The translations under genes were made by a program, and so were the position numbers. From JAKAGZ01 sp964412105 (GTDB taxonomy: Bacteria; Bacteroidota; Ignavibacteria; Ignavibacteriales; Ignavibacteriaceae): a DNA stretch of 17,177 nucleotides. A model generated the notes under the pieces. That model saw nothing but the letters and a program-made list of their open reading frames with translations. It was not told the DNA's origin and ran no database searches. This document shows positions 1 to 6,825 of the stretch, piece by piece (within the stretch, counting starts at the first letter, position 1; each line of letters starts with the position of its first letter). The DNA is taken from assembly GCA_964412105.1 (NCBI GenBank), contig CAYPNM010000056.1, positions 1 through 17,177 on the forward strand, read 5' to 3'.

Positions 1-157
1 GCGATGCAATTTTTATATCCAGTTTCTGACGTGTCTCCTGGAAGTACATTTCCGCAGTGTTTACAGAGATGTATATATACACTGCTGATATCACAAGAAG
101 AATCAACAGAAATACTGCAGATATTTTCCAGAACAATGAGTTAAAAAAGTCTTTCAT
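1..157 (-). CDS. Sensor histidine kinase, N-terminal fragment (runs off left edge)
   Basis: Only the first 52 codons are in the window, read on the minus strand from an ATG at 157-155. The peptide begins MKDFFNSLFWKISAVF and has one strongly hydrophobic stretch at about residues 9-31 (inner-membrane anchor). It then turns polar and helical (EMYFQETRQK), as expected for the start of a periplasmic sensor domain. No kinase domain is visible because the gene continues past position 1. The call comes from context: the gene starts 10 bases after the stop of an OmpR-type response regulator on the same strand, the usual regulator-kinase operon order. The two products would form a phosphorelay, with the kinase phosphorylating the regulator's Asp52. 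The signal sensed cannot be told. Another membrane protein is possible but less likely. Confidence 0.72.
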   Translation of the reverse strand, partial: MKDFFNSLFWKISAVFLLILLVISAVYIYISVNTAEMYFQETRQKLDIKIAS

Positions 158-167
158 TGTTTAAAGA

Positions 168-863
168 TTAGAGTTTGTCGTTAAAACGATACCCTACCCC
201 CCATGTAGTTAGAATAAATTTAGGCTCGGAAATGTTATCCTCTATTTTATTCCTCAATCTATTTATATGAGAATTTACTGTATGCTCGTAACCGCTGTAT
301 TGTGTACCCCATATCAGGTTAAGAAGATTTTCCCTGGTGTATGTTCTTCCCGGATGCGATGCCATTAAATAAAGCAGTTCAAATTCTTTTTGAGTTAGTT
401 CAATCCGTTTGTCGTTTAAAAGCACTTTTCTATTCGTATTATCAATTACAAGGTTATCGTATTTCAGATCCTTTTTATCTTCTTTTTCCTGCGCAAGTGA
501 ATCAATTCTCCTGAAAATAGCTTTAACTCGTGCTATGAATTCTCTTATGCTGAAAGGTTTTGTCAGGTAATCATCTGCGCCGAATTCTAAACCGAGTACT
601 TTATCTGTTTCTTCAGACTTTGAAGTCAGCATAAGAATAGGTGTATTGATTTCCTGCTTCCTTAATTCTTTGCAGATTTCAAAACCATCCATATTTGGCA
701 GCATAATATCCAGTACTATAAGATCGAATTTTTTTCCCTTGGCTTCATTAAAACCTTTTAGTCCGTCGAATTCTTTGTAAATATCACAATTCAGATCGCT
801 TAAATGAATTTCGAGCAGACCGGATATTTCTTTATCATCTTCAATAATTAGTACTTTTTTCAT
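168..863 (-). CDS. OmpR/PhoB-family response regulator
   Basis: A 231-residue two-domain transcription factor of normal family length. The receiver domain (about 1-120) has the acidic pocket E8-D9-D10, phospho-acceptor D52 in VLDIMLPNMDG, switch residue T80 and conserved K102 in the TKPF motif. The C-terminal winged helix-turn-helix (about 132-229) shows the OmpR pattern: ELTQKEFELL, then a recognition region with HTVNSHINRLRNKI, and a closing WGVGYRF wing. Phosphorylation by a partner kinase should drive dimerisation and DNA binding. The gene is first in a minus-strand operon with the truncated sensor kinase 10 bases downstream. It is divergent from the SDR gene across a 185-base spacer, so it could control itself or that neighbour, but no operator repeats are evident. 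The exact regulon and PhoB/PhoP-type assignment are unknown. Confidence 0.95.
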   Translation of the reverse strand: MKKVLIIEDDKEISGLLEIHLSDLNCDIYKEFDGLKGFNEAKGKKFDLIVLDIMLPNMDGFEICKELRKQEINTPILMLTSKSEETDKVLGLEFGADDYLTKPFSIREFIARVKAIFRRIDSLAQEKEDKKDLKYDNLVIDNTNRKVLLNDKRIELTQKEFELLYLMASHPGRTYTRENLLNLIWGTQYSGYEHTVNSHINRLRNKIEDNISEPKFILTTWGVGYRFNDKL

Positions 864-920
864 TCTCGTTAATAATATGTAATTCTAATTTTGTGATTAA
901 TAAAACAATAGTAATTTATT

Positions 921-928
921 CAAAAATA
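921..928 (-). promoter_or_regulatory. Possible Bacteroidota-type -7 element for the response regulator operon
   Basis: On the minus strand this reads TATTTTTG, a full match to the Bacteroidota -7 consensus TAnnTTTG. It lies about 58 bases before the regulator start codon. No TTTG/TTG -33 element is found at the expected 19-21 base spacing. In DNA this AT-rich a match by chance is quite possible, so this is a weak suggestion. Confidence 0.28.
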
Positions 929-978
929 AGCACTAATTGTAACAGAATTATCACACTGATTAATTTCTTCTATTTTAG

Positions 979-984
979 TATAAT
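979..984 (+). promoter_or_regulatory. Possible -10 box upstream of the SDR gene
   Basis: TATAAT lies about 65 bases before the SDR start codon in the 185-base divergent spacer. No convincing TTGACA-like -35 box sits 16-18 bases upstream, and the surrounding DNA is nearly all A and T. The position is plausible for the SDR promoter, but the evidence is thin. Confidence 0.25.
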
Positions 985-1048
985 TTTTAATTACATTTTA
1001 TAAATTCGCAGTCATAGAAATAGATTAATTCAAAAAATCGGGATAATA

Positions 1049-1792
1049 ATGAAATCAGATGAGCTTAAACTTGCGTTTGTAACCGGCACGAGCTCTGGCA
1101 TTGGTCTGGCAGCAGCGTATGAATTGTTAAAGCGACGCTGGGAAGTAATAGGAGTAGCCAGAAGAGATTCGGCCATTAATAACAATAATTATACGCATTT
1201 AAGCATTGATTTAACGGATATAGATAATATTCTGAATATGATTCCTTCTATGATAGGCGAAAGACTAAGCAGTAAGAAATACGAAAGAATTGCTCTTGTA
1301 AACAATGCGGCAGATACCGGAGAATTGCTCAGAATGGAACAGCTTGATCCCAAAAAACTTAGCGACCTTTATAAATTGAACGTCATATTACCGGTTTGGC
1401 TGATGGGGTTTTTCTATAAAAATAAGGCAAAAGAAAGCAGACTCAGGATAATTAATATTTCTTCTGGTGCTGCTTATAAGGAATATCCTGGCATGGCTGG
1501 CTACTGTGGATCAAAAGCAGCGTTATTGATGTCAGGAAAGGTATTTGCTATTGAAAACAGTGAGGATGAAAATCTGGGAATAATGAGTTACGAGCCGGGA
1601 ACAGTAGATACAGAAATGCAGAAAAAAGCCCGCTCCCAACCTGAAGATAAGTTTCCTTCAGTAAATGTGTTTCAATCTATGAAGAAAAACAATTCTTTGG
1701 CTGCTCCTGAAGATGTAGCAATAGAAATAGCCGATTTTCTTAAAAAAAATGAAGTTGGATATATTCAAAAACGTTTTGGAGTCAAATCTTAA
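1049..1792 (+). CDS. Short-chain dehydrogenase/reductase, sepiapterin/benzil reductase-like
   Basis: A 247-residue classical SDR and NAD(P)H-dependent carbonyl reductase, presumably cytosolic. The Rossmann nucleotide motif TGTSSGIG is at 12-19, and R38-R39 after strand 2 suggests an NADPH preference. The structural NNAA motif is at 85-88, and N111, S138/S139, Y152 and K156 (YCGSK) supply the catalytic tetrad. The C-terminal part, PGTVDTEMQ at 183-191 followed by a RSQPEDKFPSV segment, resembles the sepiapterin reductase / benzil reductase (YueD) branch, in which that loop covers the substrate. The true substrate is not known: a pteridine or a small diketone are both possible. A weak GGGA-type ribosome site (1040-1043) precedes the ATG. 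The gene stands alone, divergent from the response regulator. Confidence 0.9.
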   Translation: MKSDELKLAFVTGTSSGIGLAAAYELLKRRWEVIGVARRDSAINNNNYTHLSIDLTDIDNILNMIPSMIGERLSSKKYERIALVNNAADTGELLRMEQLDPKKLSDLYKLNVILPVWLMGFFYKNKAKESRLRIINISSGAAYKEYPGMAGYCGSKAALLMSGKVFAIENSEDENLGIMSYEPGTVDTEMQKKARSQPEDKFPSVNVFQSMKKNNSLAAPEDVAIEIADFLKKNEVGYIQKRFGVKS

Positions 1793-1903
1793 TCAAAATT
1801 TAATTGCTCATCACAGATTATTTATATACTTTTTAGCTCCTCCTTTTCACAGCAGTGTCTGGATTTTATTCTGTTTTATTAATTAAAAGATTAAAAATAA
1901 AAT

Positions 1904-1909
1904 AAGGAA
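1904..1909 (+). promoter_or_regulatory. Ribosome binding site of the VOC protein gene
   Basis: AAGGAA lies 7 bases before the ATG at 1917. It supports that upstream start, and hence the view that the basic N-terminal tail is really translated rather than being an over-extended open frame. Confidence 0.6.
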
Positions 1910-1916
1910 TATTACC

Positions 1917-2522
1917 ATGGCAAAAAAAAGAAAATCAAAATCTATGAAGCCTGTTAAAAAAGCTGCCAGAGCTTTAAAAGCATCCGCAAAAAAGAAAGTT
2001 AAACCCGCCTCAAGAGTAACAAAGGTTAAAAAAATACCGGCCGTACCTAAGGGGTATGAAAAAGTAACACCATACATAATTGTTAACGATGGTATTGCTG
2101 CACTGGATTTTTACAAGCGTGCTTTCAATGCAGTAGAAATGTACAGGTTTGAAGCGCCTGGTGGAAAGATCGGGCACGCTGAATTTAAGATTGGTAAATC
2201 AAATTTTATGATTGCAGATGAACATCCCGCTATGGGTGCCGTTAGTCCGTCTTCTCTAGGTGGAAGCCCGGTTGGATTCTACTTATATGTTAATGATGTC
2301 GATGCATTTTTTGAAAAAGCATTGAATGAAGGCGCTAAGCTGGAGCAGGCAATTGAAGATAAATTTTATGGTGATAGGGCAGGTACCCTGATAGATCCTT
2401 TTGGACATAAATGGAGCTTTGGTACCCATAAAAAAGATGTCTCATTGGAAGAAATGAAAGCTAAAATGGATGAAATGTATGCTGCTTCAACAGCTCCCTC
2501 TGAAGATTCTTCTAATCTGTGA
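1917..2522 (+). CDS. VOC/glyoxalase-fold protein with a histone-H1-like basic N-terminal tail
   Basis: A 201-residue protein in two parts. Residues 1-45 are a low-complexity tail of Lys, Ala, Ser, Pro and Val, with 16 Lys and 3 Arg and no acidic residue, much like histone H1 or bacterial H1-like proteins. Residues 46-172 form a single vicinal-oxygen-chelate domain of the PhnB-like / bleomycin-resistance type: VTPYIIVNDGIAALDFYKRAF, then GKIGHAEFKIG, GFYLYVNDVDAFF and the closing DPFGHKWSFGTH. Family members are often metal-binding dimers, but many have no known reaction. H87 and H164 are candidate ligands, and I cannot assign a substrate. Residues 173-201 are an acidic helical end. An AAGGAA site supports the upstream start. 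A terminator follows, so this is probably a single-gene unit. The tail suggests nucleic-acid association, which is an inference. Confidence 0.88.
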   Translation: MAKKRKSKSMKPVKKAARALKASAKKKVKPASRVTKVKKIPAVPKGYEKVTPYIIVNDGIAALDFYKRAFNAVEMYRFEAPGGKIGHAEFKIGKSNFMIADEHPAMGAVSPSSLGGSPVGFYLYVNDVDAFFEKALNEGAKLEQAIEDKFYGDRAGTLIDPFGHKWSFGTHKKDVSLEEMKAKMDEMYAASTAPSEDSSNL

Positions 2523-2537
2523 AAATAGATTATAAGA

Positions 2538-2560
2538 TAACGAAATATTGACTTTCGTTA
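2538..2560 (+). repeat. Perfect 8-bp hairpin after the VOC gene
   Basis: TAACGAAA (2538-2545) and TTTCGTTA (2553-2560) are exact reverse complements around a 7-base loop. No T-run follows, so it is not a classical terminator on its own. It lies 15 bases after the stop codon and just ahead of the true terminator. It may stabilise the 3' end of the mRNA. Confidence 0.45.
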
Positions 2561-2579
2561 TGAAATTTGTGGAAAAAAT

Positions 2580-2616
2580 AAAGCAGGTTCCGTTAACTAA
2601 AGGACCTGCTTTTCTT
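2580..2616 (+). terminator. Rho-independent terminator after the VOC gene
   Basis: An 11-bp stem is formed by AAAGCAGGTTCC (2580-2591) and GGACCTGCTTT (2602-2612), with one bulged T, a 10-base loop and a T-rich tail (TTTTCTT, overlapping the stem end). It separates the VOC gene from the isoprenoid/PTS operon. The rest of the spacer (2617-2744) is very AT-rich and shows no clear promoter. Confidence 0.8.
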
Positions 2617-2744
2617 ATACCCCTTTGTTTTTACTTTTAGCTCCCTCTTTAACTCGTTTTATGTTAATAGCTTAATCGAGATAATTTAATTAATATTTAA
2701 TATCTTATCATACTGATTTTTTTTCATTAGAAATCATAAATGCT

Positions 2745-3794
2745 ATGTCAATGAAAAGTGATTCAACTTCAGAGAGGAAGAAAGCGCATATTGATTTATG
2801 CCTGACTGATGATGTAGCCTTTAAAAATAAAACTGCGGGTTTTGAGAATTACGAATTTGAGCATTACGCCATAACGGAGGTTGATTTAACTAAAATAGAT
2901 TTCACAACCGCGTTTTTCAAGAAAAATATAAGATATCCTTTTTTAATTTCGTGTATGACCGGAGGCACACAGCAAGCTGGAAATATAAATGCTCAGTTGG
3001 CTATAGCTGCTCAACAATTAAATATTGCAATGGGCGTAGGAAGTCAGAGACAGGCGCTTGAAAATGATAAATATATTGAAACCTATAAAATAATCAGAAA
3101 AAATGCGCCCAAAATTCCTGTTCTTGGGAATCTTGGTGCGTCGGAAGTTGTTAAATTAAAAACGCTTGATAGTGTTTCATATCTGGTTGATGTAGTTAAT
3201 GCGGATGCCATGGTAATTCATTTGAATCCTTTGCAGGAGCTGTTTCAGCCGGAAGGGGAACCAAACTTTACAGGATTACTCAAGAAATTAGAGAAACTTT
3301 CAGGATTTTTAAATGTGCCCGTAATAGTGAAGGAAGTCGGTTCAGGCATATCTAAGAAAGCCGTTCAAAAATTACTTGAGACCGGAGTTAAAGGTATTGA
3401 TGTGGCAGGTGCCGGAGGAACAAGCTGGTCCGGAGTAGAAATGCTGAGGAGCGGTATTTCAGGCCGGGATGAGTTCTGGGATTGGGGATTGCCGACGGCA
3501 TATTGTATAAAGCAAATTGCACCCTTAAAAGAATATTACGATTTTATCTTGATTGGATCCGGCGGCATTAATTCAGCGTTCGATGCAGCAAAAGCCCTGG
3601 CCCTTGGATCTGATATAGCTGCTTCTGCAAGAACTATTTTAAAGGAACTGAATAAAAATGGAGTTGAAGGTGTAATTTCATTAGTAGAAAATTGGTTTGA
3701 AGATATTAGAAAAATAATGTTTTTAACCGGTTCCAAAAACCTTAAAGAATTTAGGGAGAGAAATAATTTAATTCACAAATCTGAAATGTATTGA
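2745..3794 (+). CDS. fni: Type 2 isopentenyl-diphosphate delta-isomerase (FMN-dependent)
   Basis: Interconverts IPP and DMAPP, the two C5 isoprenoid precursors, using reduced FMN; cytosolic. The 349 residues match the usual length. Visible family signatures are the N-terminal RKKAHIDLCL (11-20), SCMTGG (69-74), GVGSQRQAL (97-105), HLNPLQE (159-165) holding the catalytic Gln164 and the Mg-binding Glu165, VKEVG (195-199), AGAGGTSW (221-228) and the phosphate loop GSGGI (271-275). The TIM-barrel order is complete. The start may be the ATG at 2745 or the ATG at 2751, and neither has a Shine-Dalgarno sequence. It is the first gene of a five-gene operon. Its stop codon overlaps the start of the prenyl synthase gene, which uses its product directly. 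Confidence 0.96.
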   Translation: MSMKSDSTSERKKAHIDLCLTDDVAFKNKTAGFENYEFEHYAITEVDLTKIDFTTAFFKKNIRYPFLISCMTGGTQQAGNINAQLAIAAQQLNIAMGVGSQRQALENDKYIETYKIIRKNAPKIPVLGNLGASEVVKLKTLDSVSYLVDVVNADAMVIHLNPLQELFQPEGEPNFTGLLKKLEKLSGFLNVPVIVKEVGSGISKKAVQKLLETGVKGIDVAGAGGTSWSGVEMLRSGISGRDEFWDWGLPTAYCIKQIAPLKEYYDFILIGSGGINSAFDAAKALALGSDIAASARTILKELNKNGVEGVISLVENWFEDIRKIMFLTGSKNLKEFRERNNLIHKSEMY

Positions 3795-4786
3795 TATTGA
3801 ATACGCAGAAAAAATTCTATTCATTTTATGAATTAGAAAGAAGGAAAATTGATAAAAGGCTTAAAGCTATATTAAAAAATCGCAAACCGGTTTCTCTTTA
3901 CAGTCCCGGTTCCTATATTTTAAGTAGCTCAGGTAAACGCTTAAGGCCTTTACTGGTTTTGTTTTCCTGCAGATCTGTCGGCGGAAAATTGTCTGATGCA
4001 TATAACGCGGCAGTTGCTGTTGAACTATTGCATAATTTTACTCTTGTTCACGACGATATAATGGATAATGCGGATAAAAGGAGAGGATTTGCTACACTTC
4101 ATAAGAAATATGACTTAAGTACGGCAATACTTGTTGGTGATAGCCTCCTTTCAGTTGCGTATGAAAACTTGTTGAAAAATTTGAACTCAAATACTATTCC
4201 AGTAGCTGCTGAATTTACAAAAGGTCTGGTAGAAGTCTGCGAGGGGCAGAGTCTCGATAAAGAATTTGAGCTTAAAAGTAGCGTCACTATTGCTGAGTAT
4301 AAACTCATGATAGCCAAAAAAACGGCAGCAATGATAGAAATGTGCTGCAAAGTCGGTGGTTATATTGGAAAGGGGACAAAAAAGGAAATAGACGCACTTT
4401 CAAAGTTTGGCAGAAATATAGGAATAGCTTTCCAAATTCAGGATGATTTGCTTGACGCAGTAGCAGATGAATCAGAATTTGGTAAATTTGTTGGAGGTGA
4501 TTTAATGGAAGGTAAAAAAACTTACCTCTTTCTAAAGGCACTCGAAATCGCGAAAGGCAGCGATAAGAAAATGCTTGAATTAGTTAGCAGGAATAAAGGA
4601 ATTACCAAAAATAAGATTAGCTATTATCTGGATATTTATAAAAAACTTGGAGTATTTGATCTTGCTAAAAAAGAAGTAAAAAAATATACAACTAAAGCGC
4701 TGAAAACATTAAAAATTATTAAACGAAAAGAGGATAGAGAATTATTTTACAATCTGGCTGATTTTTTAATTGGCAGAAATAAATAG
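3791..4786 (+). CDS. Polyprenyl diphosphate synthase (GGPP/FPP-type trans-prenyltransferase)
   Basis: Condenses IPP with allylic diphosphates to make longer trans-prenyl diphosphates for quinones, carotenoids or lipid carriers. The fold is all-alpha with both Mg-binding motifs: the first at D88-D92 (HDDIMD) followed by RRG, and the second at D218-D222 (QDDLLD). The IPP-binding GKRLRP is at 48-53. The first motif is the short DDxxD form, without the two-residue insertion of bacterial FPP synthases. F83, five residues before it, resembles archaeal-type GGPP synthases, so C20 is a reasonable guess for the product. No ATG precedes GKRLRP in frame, so the start is TTG at 3791 (overlapping the isomerase stop by 4 bases) or TTG at 3797. 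This points to translational coupling. Chain length is not proven. Confidence 0.93.
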   Translation: MILNTQKKFYSFYELERRKIDKRLKAILKNRKPVSLYSPGSYILSSSGKRLRPLLVLFSCRSVGGKLSDAYNAAVAVELLHNFTLVHDDIMDNADKRRGFATLHKKYDLSTAILVGDSLLSVAYENLLKNLNSNTIPVAAEFTKGLVEVCEGQSLDKEFELKSSVTIAEYKLMIAKKTAAMIEMCCKVGGYIGKGTKKEIDALSKFGRNIGIAFQIQDDLLDAVADESEFGKFVGGDLMEGKKTYLFLKALEIAKGSDKKMLELVSRNKGITKNKISYYLDIYKKLGVFDLAKKEVKKYTTKALKTLKIIKRKEDRELFYNLADFLIGRNK

Positions 4787-4789
4787 ACG

Positions 4790-5056
4790 ATGATAGAAGA
4801 GAGAGTTAAAATTATAAATAAAGCCGGATTGCATACACGTCCAGCGGCGACAATTGTTAAACTTGCGTCAAAATATAAGTGTGAATTTACCATCGCAAAG
4901 GATGGAATAAGTATTAATGGTAAAAGTATTATAGGTGTTATGACGCTTGCCGCAGAAATGGGATCAGAAATTATTCTAACCTTTAATGGAGAAGATGAAA
5001 AGGAAGCTGCAGCGGAAATAGTTAGTTACTTCCAAAAAGGATTTGATGAATTGTGA
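4790..5056 (+). CDS. ptsH: HPr phosphocarrier protein
   Basis: A small cytosolic phosphocarrier of the phosphoenolpyruvate phosphotransferase system, 88 residues, the normal size. The active-site His15 is in GLHTRPAA (13-20), and the regulatory site has Ser46 in NGKSIIGVM (43-51). That site is the target of HPr kinase/phosphorylase in lineages that have it. Phosphate passes from enzyme I to His15. The gene starts 3 bases after the prenyl synthase stop and overlaps the enzyme I start (GTGA junction). No EIIA, EIIB or EIIC gene is in the window, so the relay may serve regulation rather than sugar import, or the permease may lie elsewhere. An NPr-like nitrogen PTS role is an alternative, although Ser46 fits HPr better. 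Confidence 0.94.
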   Translation: MIEERVKIINKAGLHTRPAATIVKLASKYKCEFTIAKDGISINGKSIIGVMTLAAEMGSEIILTFNGEDEKEAAAEIVSYFQKGFDEL

Positions 5057-6819
5057 AAACATTTAAACAGGTATATAAAGATGCTCAAAATAAGATATAC
5101 GGAATTGCGGCCGCACCAGGCCTTGTTATTGCTAAAGCATATTTATTTACTAAGGAAAAGCTCGAAGTCAATGGTTCTGCAATAAGCGACATTGAAGAGG
5201 CAAAAAGGAATCTTCAGGAAGCTCTCGCTAAATCAAAGAAGGAATTAAATAAAATATTTTCAATAGCAAAAGAAATGATGGAAGCAAGACGAGCCGCTAT
5301 TTTTGAAGCTCAAATGATGATATTGGATGATCCTATTTTAATTGAAAATATTATCAAAAGAATCGAGGATGAAAAGAGACAACCGGAATTTATTGTTGAT
5401 GACGAAATATCAAAATATCAGCATATGATGGTTAATGCTCATGAATCCTATATGACTGAGCGCGCTCACGACATAGAAGATATTAAAAACAGGATTATAA
5501 GAAATCTTCAAAAAAAGAGATGGCAGTCTAAAATTGTCAATGATGTTATTGTTGTGAGTGGTTCGCTTACTCCGGCGGATACTATATTGCTTTCGCGAAG
5601 TAATGCAAGGGGATTTATAACTGATCATGGAGGAATAACTTCACATGCAGCCATTATTTCCAGGTCACTGAATATTCCTGCTGTAGTAGGATGTCATAAC
5701 GCAACACTAACTATTAGGGAAGGCGATGAGCTGATTATTGATGGATTTCATGGTTATATCCTCGTAAATCCGACAGACGAACAAAAGGAATTCTTTGCAG
5801 GCAAAATTGAAAGACTAATAGATCTTCAAAAAGGTCTCGAAGAATTAAAAGAAAAGCCGGCTAGGACTGAAGACGGGAGAGAGATTCAATTATTAGCAAA
5901 CGTAGATGTTACAGGTGAAATTGATTTAGTGGTCACAAGCGGTGCAAAAGGAATCGGACTGTTTCGTACAGAACAGGTACTTGAGGAATATGGTGAATTT
6001 CCCACAGAAGATGAACAGGCTGAAATATATAATAAAATTGCTTCAAGGATTTATCCCAATCCGATAATTATTCGGGCATTCGATATTGGCGGAGATAAAT
6101 TTAAATTTCTCGATTTTGTAGAACCAAATCCTTTTCTTGGTTTAAGGGGTATTAGACTGCTGCTCGAAAATGAAAAATTGTTTAAATCACAAATAAGAGG
6201 CGTCTTAAAAGCCAGCAAAAATAAAAATATTCAGTTTATGCTCCCGATGATTTCTGATATTATTGAGATAAGAAGATCTAAGGAGTTGATTGAGACATGT
6301 AAGCACGAATTGAAGCAGGAAAAAATAAAATATGATAAGGATATTAAAATTGGAATAATGGTAGAAGTTCCATCTGCTGCTGTTATGACGTCTGAATTTG
6401 CAAAGGAAATCGATTTCTTTAGTATTGGAACTAATGATTTGATTCAATATTTAATGGCAGTTGACAGAGGTAATGATCTGGTATCAAATCTTTACCAGGA
6501 GTTTAATCCTTCGGTAATTAGAACCTTAAATCACATAGTCAAAGATGCAAAGAAGCATAACATCCCGGTTAGTCTTTGCGGAGAGATGGCTGCTGACACT
6601 CTTGCAATTCCTTTGCTTGTCGGAATAGGGTTAGACTCTTTAAGCATATCTCCATCGACGCTTCCATACATAAAGAGAATTATAAGAAGCTTGACCTATT
6701 CCAAAACAAAACAACTTGCTGAAAAATGTCTCAATTTTTCAACTCAGGAAGAAGTGCTAAAAGAAATCGAAAAATTCTTTGTAGATAATTCCATTACTAG
6801 AACACGGAATATAATTTAA
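5053..6819 (+). CDS. ptsI: Phosphoenolpyruvate-protein phosphotransferase (enzyme I)
   Basis: Transfers phosphate from phosphoenolpyruvate to HPr His15; cytosolic dimer. The 588 residues include the N-terminal HPr-binding and phosphohistidine domain, with active His198 in GGITSHAAI (193-201). The C-terminal PEP-binding barrel has LFRTEQVL (303-310), R341, the LRGIR segment (364-368), MVEVPSA (436-442), GTNDLIQY (459-466) and catalytic Cys509 in LCGEMA (508-513). The start is a GTG overlapping the HPr stop. The usual N-terminal start of the family (GIAAAPG, 17-23) is preceded here by about 16 extra residues, and no in-frame ATG offers a shorter version. It lacks a GAF domain, so it is enzyme I and not the nitrogen-type PtsP. 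It is followed 6 bases later by a hexose-phosphate isomerase gene. Confidence 0.96.
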   Translation: MKTFKQVYKDAQNKIYGIAAAPGLVIAKAYLFTKEKLEVNGSAISDIEEAKRNLQEALAKSKKELNKIFSIAKEMMEARRAAIFEAQMMILDDPILIENIIKRIEDEKRQPEFIVDDEISKYQHMMVNAHESYMTERAHDIEDIKNRIIRNLQKKRWQSKIVNDVIVVSGSLTPADTILLSRSNARGFITDHGGITSHAAIISRSLNIPAVVGCHNATLTIREGDELIIDGFHGYILVNPTDEQKEFFAGKIERLIDLQKGLEELKEKPARTEDGREIQLLANVDVTGEIDLVVTSGAKGIGLFRTEQVLEEYGEFPTEDEQAEIYNKIASRIYPNPIIIRAFDIGGDKFKFLDFVEPNPFLGLRGIRLLLENEKLFKSQIRGVLKASKNKNIQFMLPMISDIIEIRRSKELIETCKHELKQEKIKYDKDIKIGIMVEVPSAAVMTSEFAKEIDFFSIGTNDLIQYLMAVDRGNDLVSNLYQEFNPSVIRTLNHIVKDAKKHNIPVSLCGEMAADTLAIPLLVGIGLDSLSISPSTLPYIKRIIRSLTYSKTKQLAEKCLNFSTQEEVLKEIEKFFVDNSITRTRNII

Positions 6820-6825
6820 AGTTTT

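Noticed and set aside
864..1048. Operator repeats for the response regulator in the divergent spacer
   Set aside because: No pair of direct repeats with the roughly 11-base spacing typical of OmpR/PhoB sites could be found by eye.
1883..2077. Minus-strand open frame that looks like a small hydrophobic membrane protein rich in Phe and Leu
   Set aside because: It is the antisense of the Lys/Ala-rich tail of the VOC gene; AAA/AAG codons read backwards as Phe and Leu. It has no ribosome site or independent support.
2523..2744. Possible small RNA or riboswitch in the longest spacer
   Set aside because: Beyond the two hairpins near the VOC gene, the remainder is plain AT-rich sequence with no recognisable aptamer or promoter-terminator pair.
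4099..4541. Two overlapping minus-strand open frames inside the prenyl synthase gene
   Set aside because: Shadows of a gene with both DDxxD motifs; no promoter, ribosome site or recognisable product.
5053..6819. Enzyme I as a nitrogen-type PtsP or a PEP synthase/PPDK
   Set aside because: There is no N-terminal GAF domain or ATP-binding domain. The length, His198 context and overlap with ptsH fit ordinary enzyme I.
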